Shown here: positions 9,831-18,431 of the stretch, piece after piece
How the letters are laid out: every line of letters starts with the position of its first letter
Numbering within the stretch: the stretch's first letter is position 1
DNA from: Alphaproteobacteria bacterium
Lineage (GTDB): Bacteria; Planctomycetota; Phycisphaerae; UBA1845
Assembly: GCA_028285105.1 (NCBI GenBank)
Contig: JANQQE010000011.1
Location: 1 to 64,000, forward strand
Direction: 5' to 3'
Length of the DNA stretch: 64,000 bases
Position numbers and translations under genes: made by a program
Notes under the pieces: generated by a model
Databases searched by the model: none
Told to the model about the DNA's origin: nothing
Seen by the model: the letters and a program-made list of their open reading frames with translations, nothing else

Positions 9831-10573
9831 TGTGAGTCGCCTGCATTTGGTTCGCCGCCTGGTACCGGCTGCGCGGTCTCGTCGTCGGGTACAAGGTGAT
9901 CTATTTCGAGATCAAAGCTCGCCCGGCGCCCGTCGACCAGCACCTTCGGGGCGATCATTATGAACTGCTCAGTCTCGATGAATCTCTTGGGCAAAGGTGC
10001 CCTAAACGCTTCGAATGCGTTGTCTCGATTCAGACGAACAACGTTGGTTTTGAATAGATTTGGCTCGTTGTAGGGTCTAACAATCAAATCCAATTCCAAC
10101 TGCGGAGTCCGTCCCCCATCTTGATTTATTCCGTCAGGGTGGCGCAGGAACACCTGGATGATCTGATCGTCGTCGATCATGATTTCGGCATAAGCTTTCG
10201 TTTCGTTACCGTGCCGATATTCAATGCTCGCTACCACACCACCATACTTGGGTTCGATCAGACTCTCACCATGATGATGACGATTCATATGGCCATGACT
10301 GTGCCCGTGTCCTTGATCTGTGCTGTGGTCACCATGATGGTGGGAATGGTCATGAGAATGTTGAGAGCGCTGATCATGCGTATGGCTGTGCGGCGCGTTT
10401 TCGTGATTGTGCCCGCCGGTTACTTTTGTGAGATTCGCGAGTTTGCGTGGACCGTCTTCGTCCGGCTTGGATGTCCGGCACCCCTGCACGGTGAGCAAGC
10501 ATGTCGCCGCAGCGATGAGCATGGCCATGCATTGAATAACGCGACGGTTAGCGACGCTCGTACGAACATTCAT
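9827..10573 (-). CDS. Histidine-rich lipoprotein, probable metal-binding partner of the permease
   Basis: 248 aa from the ATG at 10573, which starts a lipoprotein signal peptide (MLIAAATCLLTVQGC, lipobox VQGC). The frame is open upstream to 10762, but that part is not protein-like. Residues ~45-95 are packed with His (HSHDHSHHHGDHSTDQGHGH and neighbours), a typical metal-chelating stretch. A beta-rich C-terminal half with no recognised family follows. It ends by overlapping the permease start by 4 bases. The likely role is extracytoplasmic metal capture for, or from, the permease. This comes from the context and the His content. Confidence 0.7.
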   Translation of the reverse strand: MNVRTSVANRRVIQCMAMLIAAATCLLTVQGCRTSKPDEDGPRKLANLTKVTGGHNHENAPHSHTHDQRSQHSHDHSHHHGDHSTDQGHGHSHGHMNRHHHGESLIEPKYGGVVASIEYRHGNETKAYAEIMIDDDQIIQVFLRHPDGINQDGGRTPQLELDLIVRPYNEPNLFKTNVVRLNRDNAFEAFRAPLPKRFIETEQFIMIAPKVLVDGRRASFDLEIDHLVPDDETAQPVPGGEPNAGDSQ

Positions 10574-10758
10574 GGAAGTCTTATCATCCCCAAAGTACTC
10601 AGAAACACACGACGGAGACTGAGACGGCCTCAGTAGTGTATCAGGCGAATCCGTTGGTCTTAATTTTCGAGGATACGTGGAGAAGACGCAGCGGTGTCGC
10701 GACCGAGTGAATGTCAGTCGGTATCCGGGAATCGGCTCGATTTGAATAGGAAGAAGTT

Positions 10759-13119
10759 TCATGAGTTCCTGAGATTGAGATATTTGCGCAACGAGCGAAT
10801 CGAGAGCCGCCGAACGACGGCGTGTGAGACGGCGCGAATTGCAGTCGAATCAAGCTCGCGGTCGTCACAAATCGGATTGTAGAGTCTTTCGTAGAGTATT
10901 GAAAAATAGTCTCGACAATAGGGTTCATTGATGTGGCCGTACCATGACAACGGCGTGTGAGCAATCGGGCGCTTCATACCGCACAAGCGACCGCGAAGTT
11001 CGATGAGTCTAAATGTATTCGAGACTAACAGATCGACGTTCGTGTACGGGTGCCACAAACACCAGAACGTCATTAGACGTTCCTGTATTCGATGTCGATT
11101 CCGCAGATAAGTGATGCCGACAATGATGGTGACTATTGCAGACAATGGATTCGAGCGCAAGAACCGAGTCAGGCCGACGATCGGCTTCGAGACTTTCGCG
11201 AGCATTGTGTCGCCGTGGTAGAGCAAATCGTATCCAGGCGTCGCCTCAACGGTCAGCCACGCGCCGTCAGCAACCCGCACCTCGATCCAGAAGTGAACTT
11301 GCTCAATTGTTACGGCCGCGCCTCCGTTCCAGGTGTCGTACTGATCCCGTCCCACATAAAACCCTGAGACAACACGCGTCTGATAACCCAGTCTTCTCAA
11401 GGCCAGCGCCGCAGCAGTGGCGAATTGATAGTCGTTGCCGCGGCGCGCATCATGCACGAGGTGATGGACAGGATCGGTGCAAGTGGAGGGAATCGTTGCA
11501 TTGCGATCGTACTCCATATGGGTCTTAAGGTGCGTCGCAAGTGCTTCGACTTGCGCCCACCCTCTAGGTAAGTGTTCGAATTGGCTGGAGAGCAATGCCG
11601 CGCTCGCCTGAAGGTGCGCTGGAATGTGTAGACAACCTTCGGCCGTATCGCCCTGACTTTCGCCAACCGGAATGGTCGAAAACAGCTGCTGCCCTTGTGC
11701 AAGGAGCAGCGATCGATCTACAGGGCGGGAGGCGACTTCCAGGAACGTACCGGATGGAAAGGACTCTTTTGTCTTGAGGATCCCCTCGTATGCCCAAACG
11801 ATCTCATCTCTAGCCCATGCGAGCGCGCTGCTGTTATTGTGCTTGCTAAAACGAATGCGCTCCAAATGACTCGGCAGTGGCAATAGCTCTGATCCGAGCT
11901 GACCAAACCGCAACTGATGCGCGTGGGCATGGCCGCAAAGGCCCACGGATGGTCCATCTGGCAACCAAAGCCAAGTTGGACCCGCCTCTCGCTTATGGAA
12001 GTCGCAGGCGGCTGGTGCAGAGGGTACTTCGTGCCAGGCGACTCCGTCAAAACGTTCGTATACGGACATCGCCAGATGAAGCGGCAGACTTCCATCGATG
12101 TGGAACATTGCCGGTGTCTTGGCCTTACGCTTTGGGTCTCGCATCGACGATCGCTTCGATCGGTATACCGAAAACTGACGTCCAACATTTCCTGAGTCAG
12201 GCGCCTTTAGTTGCTGGTTTTCGATGATCTGATCCTGGTTGACAACCATTGCCCTGCGGCTTTTCAATGGAGGAAGAGGTTCCCCGTAGACTTCAGTGAG
12301 AGCGTCGTAGATGGACGGCTGGCTGGATTCGAGATAATACTCCGTGTCTACGGCGCCGGAGCTTCGGGCATTTGGTCCTGATACCGCCCAATCGCCATCA
12401 TCGCCGACGCCTTGAAGCGCCAATGAGTTGAGCCAACGAGTCCCTCCGGATGACGATACCCATTCATAAAGGGCACCTCTTACTTCATTCGATGATCCAG
12501 AGAGCAAAACGGTTGAACCGCCCATCAGCGCCGTCAAAGAAATCAACGGCACCAGCGGAAAACGTTGCCGCCGAAACTCTTCACCCGTCGTCATGTTACT
12601 GTCCCACTGTCTGATAAGTAGGCTTGCCGCGCTAGAAGCCAAGTAGATGGATGCGAGAATCTCAACGACGCGAAGGTCACACATCATCATCGCACCAACC
12701 AAGAGAAAGAAAGATGCTCCCATGACGATCCAATCGCCACGCTGGTCTCTTGATGTGGCTGCCAAATAGAAAGCGGTTGCCGTGAGTGACGATACGATGA
12801 CTTGCTCCAGCGGTCGAAGTGTATAGCCCAGCCCGACGCGGAAGAGTTCTTCCGCAATGAAAATCGCGGGCACCATGACGACGATAGAAATTCCAACAGG
12901 CGTGTATCGGGCAGTGTGTCCGCACGGACGTGTGAACCATTCTTTGCGGACATCAAGCAACAGGATGGTTACGGCTGCAGCGATGTGGATGACCACAATT
13001 GTGATCGGCCTTCCCCACCCCGCACCTGCATTGGTTATCGCAATCGTGGCTGCGAACGAAGCAATTGCCACCATCGTCATCGACGACAAATGCGTAAGCA
13101 GTCGATTACTAAGTGGCAT
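10759..13119 (-). CDS. Membrane protein with transglutaminase-like domain, catalytic Cys replaced
   Basis: 786 aa with TgpA-like architecture: five or six N-terminal membrane helices (residues ~10-200), an extracytoplasmic region, a transglutaminase core at ~520-635, another helix near 645-665 (AIVTIIVGITYLR), and a cytoplasmic tail. The core fits the family around ALRRLGYQTRVVSGFY. At the nucleophile position, where active enzymes have GHCEYFA, it reads GNDYQFA, with Asp563 in place of Cys. The His (VHFWIEV, H609) remains, and the third catalytic position reads VEATPGY (Glu for Asp). It may therefore be a binding or scaffold protein rather than an enzyme. The His-rich lipoprotein gene starts 186 bases downstream on the same strand. 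Confidence 0.75.
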   Translation of the reverse strand: MPLSNRLLTHLSSMTMVAIASFAATIAITNAGAGWGRPITIVVIHIAAAVTILLLDVRKEWFTRPCGHTARYTPVGISIVVMVPAIFIAEELFRVGLGYTLRPLEQVIVSSLTATAFYLAATSRDQRGDWIVMGASFFLLVGAMMMCDLRVVEILASIYLASSAASLLIRQWDSNMTTGEEFRRQRFPLVPLISLTALMGGSTVLLSGSSNEVRGALYEWVSSSGGTRWLNSLALQGVGDDGDWAVSGPNARSSGAVDTEYYLESSQPSIYDALTEVYGEPLPPLKSRRAMVVNQDQIIENQQLKAPDSGNVGRQFSVYRSKRSSMRDPKRKAKTPAMFHIDGSLPLHLAMSVYERFDGVAWHEVPSAPAACDFHKREAGPTWLWLPDGPSVGLCGHAHAHQLRFGQLGSELLPLPSHLERIRFSKHNNSSALAWARDEIVWAYEGILKTKESFPSGTFLEVASRPVDRSLLLAQGQQLFSTIPVGESQGDTAEGCLHIPAHLQASAALLSSQFEHLPRGWAQVEALATHLKTHMEYDRNATIPSTCTDPVHHLVHDARRGNDYQFATAAALALRRLGYQTRVVSGFYVGRDQYDTWNGGAAVTIEQVHFWIEVRVADGAWLTVEATPGYDLLYHGDTMLAKVSKPIVGLTRFLRSNPLSAIVTIIVGITYLRNRHRIQERLMTFWCLWHPYTNVDLLVSNTFRLIELRGRLCGMKRPIAHTPLSWYGHINEPYCRDYFSILYERLYNPICDDRELDSTAIRAVSHAVVRRLSIRSLRKYLNLRNS

Positions 13120-13293
13120 GTTCAGACCTCTTTACCCGAGGCAAATGGCAATCGCCTGTCGACGAAATACCGGATCAACCAGAAACTGCGCACGTCAATC
13201 ATGCCCAAACTGACTACGTCCCACATAATGGGTGGGAATTACGAATGACCTGCCACTTCACGAGCCTTGACTCAACCGGCGATCGTTGCGCCA

Positions 13294-13917
13294 TTAGATG
13301 ACGGAAATGTTGCTGGCGCGCCGGCGATAGTGCCGAGCGATCTGCTTGGCCAGGCGAGGCCAATGCAGATTCGCTTCCAGCGCGGTACAAGTGGCGTCCT
13401 TGAACTTTTCCACTGTTTGCTGGCGGTACCGTATACCGACAGTTTCCGCGACCCATGACTCATAATCACCGATGAAGGTCAACAATTCAGAGGACAGAGT
13501 TCCGGCAAACGTCAACTCGTCCGACGATGACGGCCGACGCATCGCTGGCAGATCAGAAGGCCCCCAGCACGATTGCGTTTTGCCCAACGCCATACAGATT
13601 TGAGGATTGAATTCAAAGCGACCCACGTGCACCGCACTAACTTCGTTCGAAATGATCGCTCCAAATCCCCACAGAGAAACTTCATGTCCCGAACGCAGGC
13701 CAATACGGTAGCAACTTGATCCTTCGACGCCCTCAGGTGGGCGCAGCCGCTCGAAACCGAACGCCAGCAGCAAGTTGCCTTGAGGGCGGCGAATGTCGCA
13801 ACCCCAGCACCAACATTGCTGGTTCATCAGCTTCGCGCCCAACTTCTTGAATCGGGGATCAACGTGACCAAACCTTTTTGGAAACACCGACAATTGCGGC
13901 AAATAGCACCTGCGCAT
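13294..13917 (-). CDS. Uncharacterised Cys/Trp-rich protein coupled to a COG0523 GTPase
   Basis: 207 aa. The ATG overlaps the GTPase stop codon (TGATG), so the two are translationally coupled. The central N-terminal segment NQQCWCWGCDIRR has three Cys in a short span and looks like a metal or structural site. No membrane segment or known domain is recognised. The context, last gene of a putative metal-regulated operon after a MerC-domain protein and a metal-chaperone GTPase, suggests a role in metal supply or a metal-independent replacement enzyme. This is inference only. A convergent gene is absent downstream. Confidence 0.65.
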   Translation of the reverse strand: MRRCYLPQLSVFPKRFGHVDPRFKKLGAKLMNQQCWCWGCDIRRPQGNLLLAFGFERLRPPEGVEGSSCYRIGLRSGHEVSLWGFGAIISNEVSAVHVGRFEFNPQICMALGKTQSCWGPSDLPAMRRPSSSDELTFAGTLSSELLTFIGDYESWVAETVGIRYRQQTVEKFKDATCTALEANLHWPRLAKQIARHYRRRASNISVI

Positions 13918-15218
13918 CAGTGTGCCTCGGTTCCGATCGATTCACGGTCGCCACCGACGCGCGTGGTCTCCGCGACCATGGCTTCCTCATCCTCATCCGC
14001 GTCAATGAGTGGCGCTTCCCAAGGCGGGAAGGGATCCGCCAATCGCCTCCAGCGCTTCGGTCCTTCGGTCATCTCGGCATCGGTCAGCAGGCAAGCGTCC
14101 AGTGCGGTGGTGACCTCTTTGTGGTTGAGTTCCTGGCCAATGAACACCAGCTCCTGGCGACGATCACCCCACGGATCAGCCCAGTTCCCTTGCACCCATT
14201 CAAGCGTCTCCGGTTCATCCGGCCATTCATCGCGAGCCATGGCGTCGAACCAATACCCGGTGCGGTCGATAGTGAGCGAGCATCCCGCTTGCGACCAACT
14301 ACCGCAGAAGTCCATACGCGTTGCAAGCCAGATGCAGCCTTTCGATCGTATGAGCCCCTTGATGCCTTGCTCGATCAAGCTCCAAAGCCGCTGCGGATGA
14401 AACGGCCGACGAGCGCGATACACGAAACTGCCGATGCCATACTCTTCGGTTTCGGGCGTGTGCTCACCGCGCAACTCGCGGACCCAGCCGGGTGACGCAG
14501 CGGCTCTTTCGATATCGAAGAGACCCGTATCGAGTATCTCCCGGGGCGCGACGCGTCCGCGAACTGTGCGGATTGATTTAGCTTCGGGATTGAGTTGTTT
14601 AATGATCGCCTCAATCCGTTCGACATTAGCCGGCGGCGCGAGATCCGTTTTATTCAGCAGGATGACGTTGGCGAACTCGATCTGGTCAACGAGCAAATCG
14701 ACGATCATTCGCTCATCCTCATCGCTGGCGCCGATACCGCGCTGGGCGAGATCGCGCTGCTCGTCGAAGTCCCTCAGAAAATTCAGACAGTCCACGACGG
14801 TAACCATCGTGTCGAGCCGTGCGATCTCCTCAAGTCTGTCGCCACCGGGTAGTTCGAAGTGGAACGTTGCGGCAACGGGCATGGGCTCGCCGATTCCGGT
14901 CGATTCGATCAGCAGGTAGTCGAAGCGCCGGTCTAACGCGAGCCGCGCAACTTCCTTGAGCAGGTCGTCGCGCAAAGTGCAGCAGATGCAGCCGTTGGTC
15001 ATTTCGACGAGCGTCTCCTCCGTCCGGCTCAAGGCGGCACCGCCGTCGCGCACCAGTTGACTGTCGATGTTGATCTCGCTCATGTCGTTGACAATCACCG
15101 CAACGCGCAGGTCTTCGCGATTGGCGAGGATCTGATTGAGCAGAGTCGTTTTTCCGGCGCCGAGAAATCCGGAAAGCACGGTTACCGGCAATCGTGAATC
15201 AGTTTTGGAAAGAGTCAC
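13917..15218 (-). CDS. COG0523 (CobW/ZigA/YciC-type) metal-chaperone GTPase 1
   Basis: 433 aa. Walker [10 protein letters not shown] is at 17-25, the COG0523 metal-binding CxCC motif CICC at 77-80, the ESTGIGEP switch near 104-111 and the base-specificity motif NKTD at 188-191. The C-terminal CobW_C domain begins near residue 260 (RRPFHPQRL). Members bind zinc or other divalent metals through CxCC and deliver them in a GTP-dependent way; many are induced by zinc starvation through Zur. It follows the MerC-domain gene on the same strand after 156 bases and overlaps the next gene. The upstream boxes at 16119 and 16151 could control the operon. A paralogue lies at 30498-31733. Confidence 0.9.
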   Translation of the reverse strand: MTLSKTDSRLPVTVLSGFLGAGKTTLLNQILANREDLRVAVIVNDMSEINIDSQLVRDGGAALSRTEETLVEMTNGCICCTLRDDLLKEVARLALDRRFDYLLIESTGIGEPMPVAATFHFELPGGDRLEEIARLDTMVTVVDCLNFLRDFDEQRDLAQRGIGASDEDERMIVDLLVDQIEFANVILLNKTDLAPPANVERIEAIIKQLNPEAKSIRTVRGRVAPREILDTGLFDIERAAASPGWVRELRGEHTPETEEYGIGSFVYRARRPFHPQRLWSLIEQGIKGLIRSKGCIWLATRMDFCGSWSQAGCSLTIDRTGYWFDAMARDEWPDEPETLEWVQGNWADPWGDRRQELVFIGQELNHKEVTTALDACLLTDAEMTEGPKRWRRLADPFPPWEAPLIDADEDEEAMVAETTRVGGDRESIGTEAH

Positions 15219-15374
15219 TGTCTTGCTCCGAGTATGTTGCCGTTAAGGCCAATAGTCGTTCATCATTCATCATTGGCGGCGAGAGTTCATCAAATTCTTC
15301 CTGCATATTTGACAGGCAATACTTGCACCATCCCGACGCAGCGCGAGTCGTTCCGCCTGCCATGGCTCATGCAC

Positions 15375-16103
15375 CTAATTGATCTCGGGAGTCTCGTGCC
15401 CCACGGGTAGCGAAAGATCACTTTCGCAGTCAACCGCGCATCCGCAGCGACAACTCCAGTAGCGGTTTCGCAGATGCGCTGCCACAAGCAGCAAACCACC
15501 CAATGGCGTCACCCAAGGCCAAACACTGCCCATAGCACTCGCATGTTTTGCATCCACTTGGGCGGGCGCTCGAGTCGGTGCGCTGCATCCGGCGCAGCCC
15601 GTCGCATGACATCCTGCCGTCTGCTTGGTGTTCAGTTGCTTTGGCGCTTTTTCGCCGGTTGCCACGCCGGCGACCTCTAATCGGCCAGCCTCACTACTTG
15701 AGGGGCAGCAATCCTGGTCGCCCGCAAATGCTGCGACCGAAATGAGCGACAGTCCGACAACCGCGACGAGCAACGGACCCAACCGGCGATGGCGGCACCA
15801 GCCCGGCACGAAAGCAAGGACGGCCAACACAAGGCAAATGGCAACCATCCATTGGTGGAAAGCCGGATCCGCGAAAAAACTCAGCCCGAAGAGGGGGAGG
15901 AATCCAACGACGAACGGCATCGCGGCACAATGGACGGCGCACGCAATCGATGCCGCCACGCCCAGCCAATCGCGCCACGCAGCCGATGTGAAACGTTCAG
16001 ACTGCGCGAGAACCATCGCCTGTCCCGCGGTCGGTGTTTGAATAAAGTTTGTGCGATCCGTTGGTCTAGCGTGCTCAATAGGTTGCACGGTTTCACCCCT
16101 CAT
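15375..16103 (-). CDS. MerC-domain membrane protein with Cys-rich segments
   Basis: 242 aa. The MerC-like domain spans residues ~40-125, with four membrane helices starting at SIACAVHCAAMPFVVGFLPL, where the paired Cys/His of the MerC metal-transport motif are seen. It is extended by a soluble Cys-rich region (DQDCCPSSS, GCHATGCAGCSAP), another hydrophobic segment (WVTPLGGLLLVAAHL) and a Cys-rich tail (YWSCRCGCAVDC). MerC proteins carry mercury or other thiophilic metals across the membrane, and the context suggests a nutrient metal such as zinc. It is first in the operon with the COG0523 GTPase. Its start is 15 bases from the nearest palindromic box, so that box could overlap the promoter or leader. 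Confidence 0.75.
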   Translation of the reverse strand: MRGETVQPIEHARPTDRTNFIQTPTAGQAMVLAQSERFTSAAWRDWLGVAASIACAVHCAAMPFVVGFLPLFGLSFFADPAFHQWMVAICLVLAVLAFVPGWCRHRRLGPLLVAVVGLSLISVAAFAGDQDCCPSSSEAGRLEVAGVATGEKAPKQLNTKQTAGCHATGCAGCSAPTRAPAQVDAKHASAMGSVWPWVTPLGGLLLVAAHLRNRYWSCRCGCAVDCESDLSLPVGHETPEIN

Positions 16104-16118
16104 CGTGATAGCTGCTGA

Positions 16119-16134
16119 TGCAAGTGCTTTTGCA
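16119..16134. promoter_or_regulatory. Putative Zur-type operator, box 1 (imperfect)
   Basis: TGCAAGTGCTTTTGCA differs at two positions from the perfect palindrome at 16151-16166 and lies 32 bases from it, about three helical turns. It lies between the divergent MerC/COG0523 and permease-SPFH operons and is closest to the MerC-domain start. Assignment to Zur is inferred from the gene content. Confidence 0.6.
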
Positions 16135-16150
16135 TGTGCAGTTTAATTGC

Positions 16151-16166
16151 TGCAAATGCATTTGCA
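16151..16166. promoter_or_regulatory. Putative Zur-type operator, box 2 (perfect palindrome)
   Basis: TGCAAATGCATTTGCA is a perfect 16-base palindrome. The same 16 bases plus the following AGT occur at 31813-31831, in front of the second COG0523 gene, and I saw no further full copy in the window. Its position between divergent metal-related operons suggests one regulator represses both. Zur is the natural candidate, but no zur gene is present here. Confidence 0.7.
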
Positions 16167-16344
16167 AGTGCGCGCCCGCGACGCTAGTATCCTCGGCCTT
16201 GGAGGTGTTTTTGCCTTGAGCCGAGGCGGCGAGGCGTAATCCAGGTTATGGACATTGCCCGGCGTTGTCGGAGGCGATCATGGCATCGCCCCCTGCGCCC
16301 AAATTCCACCGAAACCGAGCTAGCGCGCGGAGTATCGTCTGTCG

Positions 16345-18405
16345 ATGTTCTCGATCACGTGGTCTATCCTGTGCGAATCCGCCATCTATCTTGTGGTGGG
16401 GCTCGCGCTGGCCGGGTTGCTTGAAGCCTTGGTGTCCGGCGAGCGCGTCATGCGATTCTTGAGAGGGACACGCAAGCGGACCGTTCTGCTCGCAACGCTC
16501 GTCGGTATTCCGCTGCCGCTATGCTCATGCAGCGTGCTGCCAACCGCGGTTACTCTTCACAAGAAGGGAGCCAGCAAGGGAGCAACCGTCTCCTTCCTCA
16601 TCTCGACGCCCGAGACCAGCGTAACTTCGATCCTGCTGACGTATTCGCTGCTTGGGCCGCTGCTGGCTGTATTTCGTCCGATCGCAGCAGGCCTGACAGC
16701 ATTTACGGCTGGCCTGATTGAAAACCTGCTTGAGAAGCGCTTCCCAATGCCGCCAAAAGCGACGGTAGACAAACCAACTGGCAACGCGCCCGATGAGTCT
16801 CTGGCCGACGACGAACTTACAGCACACGCACACACCTATTCACACACGCACGGACATGCACATACACACTCGCACGGAACACCAACACCAGCAACAGGCT
16901 CAGTTGTCGACCGTCTTCGTGCTGCGATGCGCTATGCATTTGTTGATCTATTCGACGACATATTCGGCTGGGTCATGGTCGGGATAGCGGTCGCGGCGGC
17001 GATCCAGGTGTTCCTGCCACCGGATATCCTCAACCGCATTCTCGGCGGGACACTGCAATCCATGCTGCTGATGGTGGTGATCGGTGTTCCGCTTTACGTC
17101 TGTGCCGAAGCGTCGACGCCGATCGCCGCCGTGCTGATTGCTCAGGCGGTGAATCCCGGTGCCGCACTCGTATTCCTGTTGGTCGGGCCGGCAACCAACA
17201 TCGGCGCGTTGGGTGTCCTCCACCGCCAGCTTGGACGCAGAACGGTGGTCGTCTATCTCGCCACGATAATCCTGATGGCGCTCTTGATGGGGGCGCTCTT
17301 GAACGAAATCGTGAGTTCGCAACCCATCGCCGTTGAATCGCGATTGCTCGATGAACCGCTACTCCCTGCCTGGCCCAAGGCCTTCGGCGCAATTTTATTC
17401 TTGATGTTGGGCGTTGGCGCGCTTCGGCGCGGACTTTGGATGCAGCGAAGTGCGCACTGGCTGAACGAGCGACTTCCGCTGCCCGTTTCAGCAACGGGGC
17501 TCCGTTTGGCAACTGCCGCATTGGCAATCGCCGCATACACCGGATCCGGTCTGTTTGTTATCAAGCCGGGAGAAGTCGGTTTGATTCGGAGGTTTGGTGC
17601 GATCCAGCATGCCGACCTGCAACCCGGGTTGCACTATGCATTACCGTACCCCATCGATCAAGTCGATCGCGTACAGGTTCGGCGCGTACACCGCATGCTC
17701 ATCGGTCTGCGTGGTTCTTCCAATACGGACTCGACTCCAGCATATGTCGATGAATCGTGGAGTTTGGTCGGTGATGAAAATATCGCCGACATCAAGTTCT
17801 CTGTACATTGGGGGCCTTCGGAAAACGAAATCGTGAACTACCAATATGGAGTAGCGGATCGCGATCACCTGATTCAAAACGTCGTACTTGCCGCCAGCCG
17901 CGAGGTGCTTGGTGGAGTGTCGGTCAATTCGGTTTTTACAGGCGATCGACGTCGCTGCGAAATGGAAATCGCTGAACTTGCTCAGGTTCAATTGGATACG
18001 TATCGCAGCGGCATCCGGCTTCGAGCTGTGAATGTGCTTGACGCGCATGCACCCAGTGAAGTGCATGAATCGTTCCGTGACGTGGCAAGCGCGTTGGAAG
18101 ATCGGGCGACCAAGATTAACCAGGCGCGGGCATTTGAAGCGAGGCTTCTTCCCACCTCGCGTGCCGATGCGATGAGGGAACTCACTGAAGCAAACGCATA
18201 TGCGGCCGAGACGGTGTTTGTTGCGCGCGGTAAAGCGGCAGGATTTCTGTCGTTGCTGGAGGTTTATTCTAACGGGCGCGATGTGACTCGTAGCCGCCTC
18301 GAGTTCGAAACGATGGAGCGAGTGCTGCCCAAATTACGCAAGTACATTAAGCCGCCCACGTCAGAGGCGGCGGAACTCGACATTTGGTTTTTGCCGGGTT
18401 CTTAA
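16345..18405 (+). CDS. Permease (SO_0444-type) fused to an SPFH/HflK-like domain
   Basis: 686 aa. Residues ~1-370 are a PF03773 permease of the SO_0444 copper/zinc-efflux type, with CSCSVLPTAVTLHKKG (CSC at 60-62) in the first half and AEASTPIAAVLIAQ in the second, and a His-rich cytoplasmic-type loop (161-178, HAHTYSHTHGHAHTHSHG) between them. From ~385 the chain continues with a membrane helix (LATAALAIAAYTGSGLFVI) and an SPFH/band-7 domain (GEVGLIRRFGAI, LQPGLHYALPYPIDQV) to the C-terminus, like HflK. The ATG at 16345 has CGGAG upstream. It heads an operon with HflC- and HflK-like genes. The fusion suggests that transporter and SPFH ring form one complex, perhaps coupling metal export to protease control. 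Confidence 0.85.
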   Translation: MFSITWSILCESAIYLVVGLALAGLLEALVSGERVMRFLRGTRKRTVLLATLVGIPLPLCSCSVLPTAVTLHKKGASKGATVSFLISTPETSVTSILLTYSLLGPLLAVFRPIAAGLTAFTAGLIENLLEKRFPMPPKATVDKPTGNAPDESLADDELTAHAHTYSHTHGHAHTHSHGTPTPATGSVVDRLRAAMRYAFVDLFDDIFGWVMVGIAVAAAIQVFLPPDILNRILGGTLQSMLLMVVIGVPLYVCAEASTPIAAVLIAQAVNPGAALVFLLVGPATNIGALGVLHRQLGRRTVVVYLATIILMALLMGALLNEIVSSQPIAVESRLLDEPLLPAWPKAFGAILFLMLGVGALRRGLWMQRSAHWLNERLPLPVSATGLRLATAALAIAAYTGSGLFVIKPGEVGLIRRFGAIQHADLQPGLHYALPYPIDQVDRVQVRRVHRMLIGLRGSSNTDSTPAYVDESWSLVGDENIADIKFSVHWGPSENEIVNYQYGVADRDHLIQNVVLAASREVLGGVSVNSVFTGDRRRCEMEIAELAQVQLDTYRSGIRLRAVNVLDAHAPSEVHESFRDVASALEDRATKINQARAFEARLLPTSRADAMRELTEANAYAAETVFVARGKAAGFLSLLEVYSNGRDVTRSRLEFETMERVLPKLRKYIKPPTSEAAELDIWFLPGS

Positions 18406-18431
18406 GCCGAACTGGCATAGGAGTCTTCCGA

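Noticed and set aside
10121..10636. Plus-strand ORF of 171 codons rich in Met and hydrophobic residues
   Set aside because: It is the antisense shadow of the His codons in the lipoprotein gene (CAT/CAC read as ATG/GTG).
16265..16462. Plus-strand ORF starting 80 bases before the permease-SPFH gene
   Set aside because: It overlaps the permease in another frame and has no similarity; the permease start at 16345 has better signals.
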